A DNA stretch of 64,000 nt, from positions 372,001 through 436,000 of the forward strand of contig OX335657.1 in assembly GCA_946894095.1 (NCBI GenBank), read 5' to 3'. Under the pieces are notes generated by a model. That model worked only from the letters and a program-made list of their open reading frames with translations. It made no database searches and had not been told where the DNA came from. The position numbers and the translations under genes are program-made. Positions 9,810 through 20,448 of this stretch are shown here, in pieces (within the stretch, counting starts at the first letter, position 1; each line of letters opens with the position of its first letter). The DNA comes from Incurvaria masculella (Eukaryota; Arthropoda; Insecta; Lepidoptera; Incurvariidae).

Positions 9810-11030
9810 GAGCTGTGCGTCGCAAGTTGCAAAAGTCCGCCCTCGGGCAGAGCAAACGGCTGCCATTTTTTGAGGCTTGCTTTACCTGTGTCATTGTCAA
9901 GCTCCATCTATTCTGTGGCCAAGTTTTAAGTTGTCATCGCCCCCGTTGCTCGCTTTGCCGTTGTTTCTGTTTTGGTTTGATCGTTTTTAATTGAATTAGG
10001 TGCTTATTGAAGGAAATATCGTCACCTTTTTAGCGGTTTCGTGACTTGATCGCCGACTTCAGCCTAGGGCTCCAGTAAACAAGCAACAGTGCGAAACGGC
10101 TGTCACCAAGTGCTCTACCGGCTTTTGTTTTTGATCTACAGGTAACCAGCATGATTCATGTTTAGAGAATGCTGTCTTTGTTAGTGGCGCGCTAGGGCTC
10201 TGCGAACATAGGAAATTACTGTTAATAGGTGACGTTCCGATAGTGTAAAGTTATCATAACTATTGGTTTTGGCGGTTCCTAGCCGTCGTCGCTCGCGCGT
10301 GACCGGTCATTTACGTCCGCTACTGTCACTTCCGCGATTCACTGTTCACCCGAGGGCGCCCTTCTCCTGCCATTGTTTTGTTGTTTGCATGTAAATAACT
10401 CGAAATAGCACAGCGACTTTAGAGTAAAATTCATTGACAATAAAGGATGGTTCATAAATGATATAATAAATAAAAACATGCGGGCACAGTTATTTGTTGC
10501 TTGAGTTAGATACCAAATATCAAAATAAATTGGAACAGTGGTTTTAAAATTATTACGTTTGTTTGGGGAGTGTGATTTTCTGTTGCTTACAGGCCCACTT
10601 AAGCGCATGTAAATCCCATTCTTGAAGTTAGAACTTTATTAAATAAATTATGCCAAACAAGGTTATCTATTTATTGCGCAATGCATAAATTAATAAATGA
10701 AATTTCATTTGGATCATACAGATGTGACAGTGATATTAAAGGAGAATGGGTAGGTTGTTTGTATTCAGTTCGTGACAATACATTTGCTAATTCATTAGAT
10801 AAAAATATATGAATTTTTCAATGCGCAATAACACAATTACAACATCCTCACTATAATAATAAATCTGTAAACACAAATTAATCCATGAACACCCCCATGG
10901 AGTAATTTGTGTTGTTTTATAAGATACTGCATTTGTAGACTTTATGTATGATACGAAAACTAAAGTGACGAATAAAAAAATATTTTCTGTATGTACAATA
11001 ACTTCTAACCCGATCATCTGAATTCAATGA
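9810..11030. other. Intergenic stretch upstream of aPKC, possible promoter
   Basis: No exon is recognised. A mildly GC-rich part near 10260-10360 lies about 2 kb upstream of the aPKC start exon. An untranslated first exon of aPKC must exist somewhere upstream, because the ATG exon begins with a splice acceptor. I cannot place the exon from sequence alone. Confidence 0.3.
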
Positions 11031-11040
11031 AACTTCAGTC

Positions 11041-11632
11041 AGTCAATCAGTCAGCGTGTTTGCGTCCACTGCTGGACATACGCCTTTCCAATTTTTCTCT
11101 AGTCCTCCCGGCCCTCAGCGGTACGGAACCACTGCTTTCCGCCGACGCATTTGATGTCGTCGTCCCAGCTGGCGGGTGGTCTTCCCACACTCCGTTTTCC
11201 TGTCCTCTGCCGCCAGTGTAGGACACGGTTACTCCAACGGTCGTCGTCTCTTCGGCTGACATGGCCAGCCCACTGCCACTTCAGCTTAGCCACCCGGTGT
11301 CCAATATCGACTACTCTGGTACGTCGGCGGATTGCCTTGTTTCGCACCATATCCCGTAGCGATATTCCCATCATGGCTCGCTCCATGGCTCGCTGGGAAA
11401 CTTTCAACTTCTGAACAACGGCGACTGTCAGAGTCCACGTTTCACAACCGTACATCATTCCCGGGAGGACGCACCGGTCAAATATTTTGGTCTTAAAATT
11501 TTGCGAAGGTCAGACTTCAGAGCGAATTTAAGCTTTCCGAAGGCAGCCCAACCCAGTTGAATACGACTCTCGACCTCCTTAGTCAAACCTTGTCTACCAA
11601 GCCGCAGGATTTGGCCGAGATATACGTACTGA
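11041..11632 (-). pseudogene. LINE C-terminal fragment, RTE-like
   Basis: The minus strand encodes the YGCETW block, RAMERAMMGISLRDMVRNKA, KLKWQWAGHVSRRDDDRW and GKRSVGRPPASWDDD. These are the hallmark C-terminal blocks of endonuclease/reverse transcriptase LINEs common in Lepidoptera; RTE is my best clade guess. Upstream, 11465-11632 continues in another frame with YLGQILRLGRQGLTKEVESR, so there is a frameshift near 11490. The element is 5'-truncated and dead. Confidence 0.8.
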
Positions 11633-11822
11633 AACTTACTACATGTGTATTTAATTACATGGGGACAGGATAATAAATAGAAAATGGAATCAAACTGTTC
11701 CGCTTACGTTAAGATGTGACTCATACAAACCAAAGTGCCCCGAGGTACGGAGGCAGCAGGCGGAGTTGGGGGGAGGGTTAACCGCTATCTGCCTTTGTTT
11801 CTCTGATTACTAACCTACGCAA

Positions 11823-12115
11823 CGGATTTTTGGATACGGTTTTCACTAATAGAAGGAGCGATCAACGAGGAAGGTTAAGAGAAAAATTAAAACTTAGAAC
11901 ATGAAAATTGTAGTTATTAAAAAGGCCTGCAGAAAATGCCACAATATCATGGGGAGCGATAACTTGCGAACCACTCACTCTATTTATTTGCATATTTAAT
12001 CAACCTATAGCATATCTGGGCGCAGGTTTTTGATGTTGAAGGTGGCTGTGGTTTGTATTCCACATAAAACTTTAGGTTCCCTTTCTTACTTACTTAAAGG
12101 TGGTAGGGTTGTCAA
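11823..12115 (+). repeat. Interspersed repeat with SINE-like core, copy 1
   Basis: It matches 42888-43190 in inverse orientation over its length: GATACGGTTT, GCGATCAACG, AAAAGGCCTGCAGAAAATGCC, CGAACCACTCACTC, GAAGGTGGCTGTGGTTTGTATTCCAC. The end (CCACATAAAACTTTAGGTTCC, GGTGGTAGGGTTG) resembles the body shared by the SINEs here, fused to a different 200-base upstream part. Confidence 0.6.
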
Positions 12116-12361
12116 AAATAATCTCCATCGGGAAACGCCCGACCGTTCCAGAAATTGCCCTCAGTCAGGTCCGCCAAACATGTTTTACTCTATAGCGTTC
12201 ACTGTCACTTTAAAACGCTATGGTCACATGATTTGACAGCATTCATCATTCTCCAAATTTTCTTTACAAATAATATGAATTTTAAACAGGGGTGAAGTAT
12301 TAATAGACTAGTATGAATAGCGTCATCTATTTTCAGTAAGAAAATTTCTGTTTGTAGACAG

Positions 12362-15300
12362 GTTGTCACCGAAGGGCAAGCGAGCACGGTGCGGCGGCAC
12401 GCGGCAGGCACGATGCCGACACAGCTGGCGCGCGAGGCGTCGGCGCCTCACGAGCATGATGTGCGTGTGAAGACGGTGTACAGCGGAGACATCTTCATCA
12501 CGTACATCGGCCGCGACGTCACCCTCGACACTTTCACCCAGGAGATGGTGGCCGCGTGTCGCTTTCAACCTGATCAGGTCCGTTGATATTCACTTATTCA
12601 AAGTGCCACAAATTGGCTTGCGTCAAGGCCGCATGCCATTAGTCCACCATGCGAGCTGTTCCATGGTACGGTACTGTTGTGTACAGCAATCAAAGTACTA
12701 TTGTCTGCTAGAATGTAGTTTTCAGTTTGTTTGACACATGATCTGTCAGTCAGTTTTCGTGGGTTAGTTTTTTCATGTCCCACGTTTTTTCGAGATTACA
12801 TCTATGCACATCTACGCGTGTTTCATTGATATAACAGTGGCGACGAGCTAAAAATGGCTAAATCCATCAAGTTCGGGGAATTTAGACCGGGGGAGGACTG
12901 GATGTCGTATCACGAGCGCCTGTACTACTGTTTCGCAGCAAATGGAATCACTGATTCCTCCCTGCAACGGGCGAACTTCTACTCTGTTTGCGGCGCTCAA
13001 ACTTATGCCACGCTAATGTCCCTAATTAGTCCTCGGAAATCTAATGAAGTTTCCATATCGGAAATCGTAGAAATACTCACAAATCACTACGACCCGAAGC
13101 CAAATGAAATCACGCAAAGTTACAAGTTCTACAACAGAAATCAAGGGACAACCGAACGTATCAGCGACTACATTGCAGAGCTTCGCAAAATTAGTGTCCA
13201 CTGCAACTTCGGCAACCTGCTTGACCGGATGCTACGCGATCGTATCGTATGCGGCATGAAAGACCGAATGTTACAAAGACAGCTGCTTCAGAAGTCTTTG
13301 CTTACATACACCGACGTATTTGACGCTGCATTCGCTGCGGAAACAGCAAAGAAAGATGTGGAAACTATAAATCCATACATTCCAGTAGAAAACTCAACCT
13401 CATCCGGCGTTACAATCAACGCCGGACCCACCTCAATGGAAGATGCAATGGATGTCAACAGACTACAGAGGACTGCCTCACGAATCAAAAAATGTTTTCG
13501 CTGTGGAAGCTCACACTCAGACGAGTGCAAAGTGAAAAACATGGAATGCCGTTACTGCCATAAGGTTGGGCACATCGAAAGAATTTGTCAGAAAAAGAAG
13601 AAAGATGGGGAAAAAACCCAAAAAGAGGAACCACTCAACGAATTGGGAGAGGCAAATGGTTTGTATCATGTTGATCAGGACAGCCAGACGATTGACACGT
13701 TACCGCCCTATCACATTTCCGTTAAAATCGACAATAAAGAATTAAGATTTGAGGTAGACTCTGGAGCCTCATACTCTGTCATCAACTATGACACATATGA
13801 ATCCCATTGGAAATCTAAAACGAAACCAACGCTACAGGACACACCCATCCGATTAAAGTCCTGGACCGGAAATAACGCTACAGAATTGAAGCAAATAAAT
13901 TTACACGTTGCGTACAACGGATTCATTAGAGATTTGCCACTACTAGTCACGAGAAGCCCAGGAGCCAGCTTAATCGGTCGAAATTGGTTAAAAGCCCTTG
14001 GAATATCTCTGCACGGAGTCCACTCAGTAAATGAGGTAGCTGTTAATTGTAAAGAAGTCATCCAAGCATTCCCATCAGTGTTCGAACAGTCTTTGGGAAA
14101 GTATAACGGTCCGTCCATGTCCATCCGTCCAAATAACATGAAACCAATATTTCTAAAACAGCGTAGCATTCCATATGCTCTTAAAAACAGAATAGAAGAA
14201 GAGCTAGATCGCTTAGCCGCAGAAGGCGTACTGAGACCCATCACCTACTCGGAATGGGCAACACCGATTGTTCCAATAGTGAAACCATCGGGAGGTATTC
14301 GTATATGTGGAGACTACAGATCCACAGTCAATAAGGCCACCGACTCAGACACCTACCCACTCCCCACAAACAGTGACATTTTCGCTAACTTGTCCGGAGG
14401 GCAATATTTTTCCAAATTAGATTTAGAACAAGCTTACACCCAAGTGGAAGTAGACGAAGAGACAGCAAAGCTGCTAACGCTGAACACTACCAAAGGACTA
14501 TTTTCTGTTCATCGGTTACCATTTGGCGTGAAAGCTGCCACTGGAATATTCCAACGATTAATGTCACAGTTGTTGAGTGGAATTCAAGGAACCCAAGTGT
14601 TACTCGACGATATATTAATAGCTGGGCGAACAATCAAAGAACACAACGAAAGACTTGAGTTAGTGCTTAAAAAACTATCTGAAGCCGGTCTCAAATTGAA
14701 CAGAGTAAAGTGCAAGTTTCTTCTCCAGGAAGTGGACTTCCTAGGCTTCACTATTGGTGTCGACGGAGTAAGGCCTAACCGAAACAAGGTGAGCTCCATC
14801 CTTAATACTCCCAGACCGACCACTATCAAAGAACTTCAAGCTTTTCTTGGTCTATATAACTTTTACGAGAGATTCTTGCCAGACAAAGCTACCATACTGG
14901 AACATTTACACAGACTATTAGACAAAGGTCGTACATGGAAATGGACATCTGTAGAAGAAAACGCATTTAATCAAGCCAAGTTATTGCTCACATCAGAAAG
15001 AGTATTAGTTCATTTTGACGTGAACAGAAAAATAACACTAACATGCGACGCATCCGCTTACGGAGTCGGAGCGACTTTAGCACACATTATGGACGACGGC
15101 ACAGAGCGCCCCATCGCGATAGCATCCAGGACACTAAATAAGCACGAGAGAAATTATTCTGTTCTCGACAAAGAAGCAGCAGCAATTATGTTTGGCCTGA
15201 ACAAGTTTCACAATTACATCATCGCTAATAAAGTCATAATCTACACCGATCACAAACCTTTACTAGGAATATTTGGAAGCAACAAACCCATCCCAGTCCT

Positions 15301-18300
15301 GTTGTCGCCGCGAATGACCAGATGGGCACTCCAATTAAGTTCATTAGATTATGAACTTAAATATAAGAAAGGTAGACTAATCGGTAATTCTGATGCACTA
15401 AGCAGGTGGCCTGAGCCAATCAGCAACGATGAAGAAGAAGAAATCTGCGCAGACGTGTTGTTGATGACCGTGCAACCCAATGACCCCGAGTGCTCCATTG
15501 AGAGAATTCAAGAGGACACCGATTCAGATCCAATACTTTCAAAAGTTCGAAATTGTATCCGACAAGGCTGGCCCGAGAAGATTACTGAGGAATCATTACG
15601 TCCTTATTGGTTAAAAAGAATTGAACTTTCAACAATGAAGAATTGTGTGTTAATGGCAAACAGAGTAGTTATACCTACAAGTATGAGAGCTAGCATTCTT
15701 AAAATTCTACATGATTCTCACAACGGTATGGTCGTAACGAAAGGAGTAGCCAGAAGCTACTTGTGGTGGCCTCGCATCACACAGGACATCGAGAAAATGA
15801 TATCAACATGTGAAGTATGCCAGAGTCATCGCCACATGCCGGCCCAAGTACATTCAGCTTGGCCACCACCGGTCAAACCTTGGTCCCGTCTACATCTAGA
15901 CTTCGCAGGACCATATATGGGCAAGCTATTTTTCATAGCTATCGACACGTACTCAAAATGGCCTGAAGTCCGCATAGTACCCAACACGTCGGCCACTGTA
16001 GTCACAGAAATCTTGCGTGACATCTTCAGTCAGCAGGGCCTGTGCGAAGTGATAGTGACCGATAACGCCACCGTATTCACATCTGCCATGTTCAAAGAAT
16101 TTTGCATCAAAAATGGAATAAAACCTAGTCTTGTTCCGCCGTACCATCCCGCATCGAATGGCCAAGCGGAGAGAACAGTACAAACAATCAAAGAGAAATT
16201 GAGTAAATCATCAGATGTTCCTTGGCACCTTAGACTACCTAGAATGCTATTTGCCCTTCGATCACAAGAAAGTACTAGTACAGGTAAAACACCCGCTGAG
16301 CTTTTGAATGGAAGACGTTTCCGAACAATTTTAGACCATATACACCCGCAACGTACATACGACCACAATACAGAAAAAACACAGAAGGAACATACACATC
16401 ACAAAGTTAGAAATTTAAATGAAGGGGAAGAAGTGCGTTACAGAATCTACAACCATAAAGAGAAGTGGGCCTGCGGAAGAATAAACAAGAAGCTGAGCGG
16501 ATACCGATTTCTAATAAAGACAAGAGATAATAAAATAATTCAACGCCACATAAACCAAATTATATTGAATCGTGCTAAAGCACAAGATAAGGAAGAAGAG
16601 GACCTAACAAGAATCAGAGAAATCCTCGGAATACCGCTAGGTTCAATAGTAACCAGACAACCTTAGTTTTGTCAGATACAAAAGTATATCTTTCGTCATT
16701 CCATAAATTCCGTCAAGAATGTATCGGACACTTTGTTTAGATTCCACAATTATAACCAACACATTCTGTATCTTAAATTGTACCTCTCTTAACTTCTAAT
16801 ATAATTATTAGAATGAAATTTTAGAGGGAAGGTGTTGTGTACAGCAATCAAAGTACTATTGTCTGCTAGAATGTAGTTTTCAGTTTGTTTGACACATGAT
16901 CTGTCAGTCAGTTTTCGTGGGTTAGTTTTTTCATGTCCCACGTTTTTTCGAGATTACATCTATGCACATCTACGCGTGTTTCATTGATATAACAGGTACC
17001 CGTGTAAAACTGTAGGCCCCCTTCCCCTTCTTGGTGGTAGGGTTAAGCCCGCCCGGGTCAGTACCACCACAATGGATGAAACTTTGCCGTTGAAGAATGT
17101 TTGTTGTTGCAGTTTACTTAGAGAGTTTAGAAGGTTGTTTGGCAAAATAATAAAGTAAGTCACTGAGTTATGCGTGTTACGGGTGGGCAAATCAAATATT
17201 TTTGATTACATTCATGGGCACAACACCACGATGCGAGGGGGGATTGAAGACTGGCGAGTTTGTCTGCAATAGGCACGTATGTCAACGTGTGCGCGGCAGG
17301 CGGGGCGAGGGACGAGGTAGCCACGCTCAGGTGACATCCGGTCGGCGCGTGAGTACTAAATGTGCCTGCCGGCACAAAACTATGGTTGAAGCAGCAATGA
17401 AAAAATTGTCTGTGTTTTCCATCCAGAGCCATGTAGCTGTGCTCATAAAGGTAAGGTCGTGGCATGGCACCGAATGTGGTGTATTGGGCTAATATCATAA
17501 CGATAGTTGTGTGCTATTAGCCATCCATGACAGGTTGCATAAAAAAAAACACAGTCACAAATGGTCATTCAAATTATGCTTGATAAGTCCCCGGTAATAG
17601 GTATGAGGAAAGGCAACTGTCAGTAGACAGTTCCATATCCTGGTGGTGCGGCAGAGAAATAAGTTTGAGAAACAGTTTGTTCCCAAAAGCCTAATGACAA
17701 CCACAAGAGGGTGCTCAATTCTTTGCTGCGGGTGCTCCGGATATAGGTAGGATGGGGAGGAATAAGGGATGCAAGTTCCGCAGATCAACGTCCATACTAG
17801 TACCTGTAGAACAGACTGAGCGATCCTGCAAGCCGTCAGTGGCTCAAAGATTCCAGGCCAATGATGAGCTTTGGGTCTCCAATGAATCGGATCGTTCGGC
17901 GCTTTATTAAGTCCAAGGTCGCAAACAGGTACTGGGAACTACCTTTCCAAATGTGGCTACTGTATTCTATCACCGACCTTATCTGTGATTTGTAAAGAAG
18001 AAATATCTCGGCCGGTGAAAAGAACCTTTTGCAACGGTGTAGGATCCCAGTTTCTGCGATGCAAATTTCGCCTTGGGTTCAATAAATCCCCGAAAACCCA
18101 TGTCTTTGGAGATGTTGCAGCCGAGTAGGTCCAGATGCTCCGATACAGGTACGACATTGCCCTGGAAACTTGCTAGGAGAGGAAAAGGATTTACCTTGGC
18201 AGACAAAATATGCCACGAACCCTATCGAGTAGGCGCTATCGAGGAGGCGATATCATCTGTCAAAAGTAGCGTATTTTGTGCGGTGTAGTGGGATATGAAA

Positions 18301-19737
18301 TATGTAGGTAAGTGTGTCGTGTTTTGTCGGCGGATTGGAACGTTGCAGGTGATCTCACCGACGAGCTTAGGACAATCTATTCTAATATTTGCTAGATCGG
18401 TATCCACCTTATTAACCACAGAATGTTGCACCTCTCTGGGCTGCGCATTTGATCCTCCAATCCCTGACATACCCTTCATGCTCCATGTTTTCATATCTGC
18501 CTTATCAACCTATTGTTTGCAGTGGACGAGTCATTATCTTGCTCTATAAAGGTTTACACACAGTGTGGCAATAGTGCCTTGAGACTTGAAACTTGCGACA
18601 TTTTAACAATAGTCCCAAGGCATTTGTTTTATTTAAGGTTTATTTGATTAACAACCTGTCAAGAAGGGCTAACGTTACAGGTATTGTCATAATTTATTGG
18701 CACCATTCCAGGACCTCCCCTTATTTGAGCAAAATTTAATTGTAATTTTTACTATCTACAAAGTAGTTTTACCGATCTGGACAACTTTGAACCTACTCTA
18801 ATAATGAAGAAATACCCCTTTGTTTTCCTCCACTGTTCAAGTCATGTTCACAGACTGCTGACTCGTAACACTCATGGTTTTCACCGCCTTGATATGCTCT
18901 GCTACACTTGTTTGCATGCTCCGTTCGGTTCGACCAATGTAACTCTTCCCACAGCTACGTGGTATTTTGTAGACTCCTGGGGTCTGTAGCGGGATCTTGT
19001 CTTTAAATGACGTCAGTATGGCAGATTCTACCACCAACGCTCCGCGTCTCAGACACAGCATATAGCATACCCTCAACATGTGACACCGACCTGGTTTTGG
19101 GACCGATTGGGGGTACAGATAAATGATCCCACCAGGCTTCTAGTTATTTTCCGGTACCTGTTCCTGTCCTGATCTGCATGGAATTCACTATTGTAACTGG
19201 ACTGAGCAGGACTCAACTAAGCTCACAGCCACTACTCTCATCGACACATTTTCTCCATATTTAAGTTGAAAGTGTCAGTACTGACTGACCACCGCACCGA
19301 CATTAGGCTTTTGAGAACGAACCGTTTCTCACTCATTTCTCTGCCGCACCGCCAGGATATGGAACTGTCTACCGGCGGATGCCTTTCCTCATACCTATAC
19401 CCTGGGAGTCTTTTCAAACGTAATTTGGGTAAGCTCGATAGCTCAGTCATAGTCCGCAAATCCGCTGGCATGGCGCCTCGCTGAGCGTAGTTTTGCGAGG
19501 CGAGGTGTTTTTGGCTTTTCTGAGCACCTTTGGTCCTCAGCACTGCCACGCATGCCGGTTTTTCATAAAACAAACCACATTGAACACTCGCTCACGGTGT
19601 CTCGTGATGCTCGCAGGTGTTCACGATGAAGTGGGTGGACGAGGAAGGCGACCCGTGCATCATCTCCACGCAGTTGGAGCTGGACGAAGCGTTGCGGCTG
19701 TACGAGCTCAACCGGGACCAGGAGCTCACAGTACATG
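12362..19737 (+). CDS. aPKC: Atypical protein kinase C, 5' exons (PB1 domain), partial
   Basis: These exons start an atypical PKC (iota/zeta type), the polarity kinase that works with Par-6 and Par-3 at the cell cortex. Two exons are visible: 12413-12577 (55 codons, with 5' UTR back to an acceptor at 12361) and 19617-19737 (40 codons plus one base). Together they give an N-terminus MPTQ..., the PB1 block [16 protein letters not shown] with its basic Lys, and the acidic OPCA motif [20 protein letters not shown] followed by [14 protein letters not shown]. The next residues in the family, VFP..., need a phase-1 exon. I found no C1 or kinase exons downstream, so they probably lie beyond 64000 and the intron after 19737 exceeds 44 kb. 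Intron 1 holds an intact Gypsy element in sense orientation. Confidence 0.93.
12413..12577 (+). CDS. aPKC: aPKC exon, first coding
   Basis: It opens with ATG at 12413; the iota/zeta families also begin M-P-T-Q. It encodes the first beta strands of PB1, with the conserved Lys in [10 protein letters not shown] and the [15 protein letters not shown] helix. The donor is CAG/GTCCGT and the exon ends in phase 0. The preceding acceptor TTTGTAGACAG shows there is an upstream untranslated exon. Confidence 0.93.
12675..12836 (+). repeat. 5' LTR
   Basis: It is 162 bp with TG...CA ends and appears identical to the 3' LTR. It would carry promoter and polyadenylation functions; no clear TATA box is seen. 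Confidence 0.95.
12838..12847 (+). promoter_or_regulatory. Primer binding site
   Basis: TGGCGACGAG starts one base after the 5' LTR. It is complementary to a tRNA 3' end CTCGTCGCCA, which fits tRNA-Ser(GCU) from general knowledge of its GACGAG acceptor stem. The tRNA assignment is an inference. Confidence 0.7.
12854..16666 (+). CDS. Gag-Pol polyprotein of Gypsy element
   Basis: The frame is 1270 codons with no stop or frameshift and starts in the context CTAAAAATGG. Gag occupies about residues 1-265, with two zinc knuckles: a variant C-x2-C-x3-H-x3-C from Cys214 and a canonical C-x2-C-x4-H-x4-C from Cys232. The aspartic protease follows with D-S-G-A at Asp302. Reverse transcriptase carries the catalytic pair Asp585-Asp586 in the context VLLDDIL. 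RNase H has Asp732 in [10 protein letters not shown]. Integrase has the zinc-binding set His953, His957, Cys986, Cys989 and the triad Asp1016, Asp1070, Glu1106, spaced DD35E. Gag and Pol share one frame, so no frameshift is needed. All key residues are present, so the element could still be active. Confidence 0.96.
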   Translation: MAKSIKFGEFRPGEDWMSYHERLYYCFAANGITDSSLQRANFYSVCGAQTYATLMSLISPRKSNEVSISEIVEILTNHYDPKPNEITQSYKFYNRNQGTTERISDYIAELRKISVHCNFGNLLDRMLRDRIVCGMKDRMLQRQLLQKSLLTYTDVFDAAFAAETAKKDVETINPYIPVENSTSSGVTINAGPTSMEDAMDVNRLQRTASRIKKCFRCGSSHSDECKVKNMECRYCHKVGHIERICQKKKKDGEKTQKEEPLNELGEANGLYHVDQDSQTIDTLPPYHISVKIDNKELRFEVDSGASYSVINYDTYESHWKSKTKPTLQDTPIRLKSWTGNNATELKQINLHVAYNGFIRDLPLLVTRSPGASLIGRNWLKALGISLHGVHSVNEVAVNCKEVIQAFPSVFEQSLGKYNGPSMSIRPNNMKPIFLKQRSIPYALKNRIEEELDRLAAEGVLRPITYSEWATPIVPIVKPSGGIRICGDYRSTVNKATDSDTYPLPTNSDIFANLSGGQYFSKLDLEQAYTQVEVDEETAKLLTLNTTKGLFSVHRLPFGVKAATGIFQRLMSQLLSGIQGTQVLLDDILIAGRTIKEHNERLELVLKKLSEAGLKLNRVKCKFLLQEVDFLGFTIGVDGVRPNRNKVSSILNTPRPTTIKELQAFLGLYNFYERFLPDKATILEHLHRLLDKGRTWKWTSVEENAFNQAKLLLTSERVLVHFDVNRKITLTCDASAYGVGATLAHIMDDGTERPIAIASRTLNKHERNYSVLDKEAAAIMFGLNKFHNYIIANKVIIYTDHKPLLGIFGSNKPIPVLLSPRMTRWALQLSSLDYELKYKKGRLIGNSDALSRWPEPISNDEEEEICADVLLMTVQPNDPECSIERIQEDTDSDPILSKVRNCIRQGWPEKITEESLRPYWLKRIELSTMKNCVLMANRVVIPTSMRASILKILHDSHNGMVVTKGVARSYLWWPRITQDIEKMISTCEVCQSHRHMPAQVHSAWPPPVKPWSRLHLDFAGPYMGKLFFIAIDTYSKWPEVRIVPNTSATVVTEILRDIFSQQGLCEVIVTDNATVFTSAMFKEFCIKNGIKPSLVPPYHPASNGQAERTVQTIKEKLSKSSDVPWHLRLPRMLFALRSQESTSTGKTPAELLNGRRFRTILDHIHPQRTYDHNTEKTQKEHTHHKVRNLNEGEEVRYRIYNHKEKWACGRINKKLSGYRFLIKTRDNKIIQRHINQIILNRAKAQDKEEEDLTRIREILGIPLGSIVTRQP
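16821..16832 (+). promoter_or_regulatory. Polypurine tract
   Basis: TTAGAGGGAAGG lies directly before the 3' LTR and has the purine-rich run used to prime plus-strand synthesis. Confidence 0.8.
16833..16994 (+). repeat. 3' LTR
   Basis: It is 162 bp and matches the 5' LTR base for base by eye, followed by the target duplicate GGTAC. Confidence 0.95.
17557..18260 (-). pseudogene. Decayed LINE reverse transcriptase C-terminal region
   Basis: In several minus frames there are LINE C-terminal blocks: [37 protein letters not shown], [20 protein letters not shown] (with stops) and [18 protein letters not shown]. These match the common animal LINE tail R-R-(A/T)-x-R-L-I. Multiple frameshifts and stops show it is dead. 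Related fragments lie at 4395 and 19286. Confidence 0.7.
18837..19079 (-). pseudogene. Penelope-like element GIY-YIG endonuclease fragment
   Basis: The minus frame reads [20 protein letters not shown], then [20 protein letters not shown]. The GVY and SYIG motifs with R-x-x-E-H spacing are the GIY-YIG nuclease signature at the C-terminus of Penelope-like retroelements. Only this domain remains, in aPKC intron 1. Confidence 0.75.
19286..19440 (+). pseudogene. LINE C-terminal relic, plus strand
   Basis: R-T-N-R-F followed, after a shift, by L-S-T-G..FPHTY-like and [10 protein letters not shown] recalls the R-T-x-R-F...W-N-x-L-P...F-K block of LINE C-termini. It is partly complementary to the 17557-18260 relic. 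It lies 180 bp before the aPKC exon at 19617. Confidence 0.45.
19617..19737 (+). CDS. aPKC: aPKC exon, second coding
   Basis: After the acceptor GATGCTCGCAG it reads [14 protein letters not shown], then [20 protein letters not shown] and LTVH. This is the OPCA half of the PB1 domain that contacts Par-6 or p62-type partners. The donor is CATG/GTCTGT and the exon ends in phase 1. Confidence 0.93.
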
Positions 19738-19759
19738 GTCTGTACCCAATTCTTTACAC

Positions 19760-20285
19760 CTAATGAGTCAAAATATTTATGAATAAATTATGAATACATA
19801 CTTTGAAGATCAAGCCTTCTATACACTATCAATCTTTACTCTAAGATAGATAAAAACTTCTTTGTGAAGCCAAAATCCAGTATATGGTTTAATAAAAAGC
19901 ACTGTAAGTACAAGAGCGAGGTTACAGACGTGTCCAGCATGCGAAACAGAATGTATTATTTGAGAAGTTGGCTGGTTTTGGAGCGCTCCTAGCGACGTTT
20001 CTTCTCTGCAATGAACGTTTTGAAAGGACATATGTTCTTAGATTTACACCGTCGCTATACGTAATGAGGAGTCTTAGTTAACTTTTAACCTCGTCTTAAC
20101 CATATTAATAAGATTTCGACATCAGACTCGCGGACGATCCTTAGGTGTAACGTTTTTCGGAAGGAAAAAATTTACCTGATTGAATCTGATCCCATGATAA
20201 GTTCCGGAGTCAAGAAGGTCATCTATCGCATACTTGTTGCTCAACAGGTACAGTAGAATACGGCACGAATGTGTTTTCACAATCA
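19760..20285. other. aPKC intron, nothing recognised
   Basis: This is AT-rich intron sequence without a recognised exon, RNA gene or repeat partner inside the window. Confidence 0.35.
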
Positions 20286-20289
20286 CTTA

Positions 20290-20448
20290 GGGACAAGTGC
20301 ACGAACGTGCAAAAAATCAAAATCAACGTCAACGTATGATCAAACACGTCACTTTGTGTGGACAGTATGGAAGGAACTCTATGCGGATCACTAAAATTCA
20401 CGTGTTTGAACATTGATTAACTCGGCCCTCTCTTCGTGCAACCGGGGC
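20290..20448. mobile_element. 160-bp Harbinger-like MITE, copy 2
   Basis: It has ends GGACAAGTGCACGAA and TTCGTGCAACCGGGG, flanked by TTAG on both sides. The core AAATCAACGTCAACGTATGATC and ACGTGTTTGAACATTGATTAACTC matches the copies at 7860, 29891 and 51254. Confidence 0.7.

Larger units (their letters stand above)
12675..16994 (+). mobile_element. Intact Ty3/Gypsy LTR retrotransposon
   Basis: It is a complete 4320-bp element. Two 162-bp LTRs (12675-12836, 16833-16994) begin TGTTGTGTACAGC and end TGATATAACA. I see no difference between them by eye. The 5-bp duplication GGTAC flanks it (12670-12674, 16995-16999). One uninterrupted gag-pol frame lies between a serine-tRNA-like primer site and a polypurine tract; there is no env frame. 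The domain order and reverse transcriptase blocks suggest the Mag/K02A2.6-like branch. Identical LTRs and an open frame point to a very recent insertion. It sits in aPKC intron 1, sense orientation, inside an older SINE. Confidence 0.96.
12645..17552 (+). repeat. SINE split by the Gypsy element and a second insertion
   Basis: The SINE body reads ATGCGAGCTGTTCCATGG up to 12674, continues at 16995 with CGTGTAAAACTGTAGGCCCC and GGTGGTAGGGTTAAGCCCGC to about 17082, and resumes at about 17378 with GGTTGAAGCAGCAATGAAAA through GGTTGCATAAAAAAAAA (17552). Compared with the full copy at 57843-58230 the order is collinear. The Gypsy insertion and an unidentified 295-bp stretch (17083-17377) interrupt it. 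Confidence 0.75.

Noticed and set aside
13288..16368. Minus-strand frames across the Gypsy element
   Set aside because: They are antisense shadows of the continuous gag-pol frame on the plus strand.
18689..18730. Minus-strand SINE fragment (GGCACCATTCCAGGACCTCCCC)
   Set aside because: It is similar to the SINE body over only about 35 bases; too short to call.
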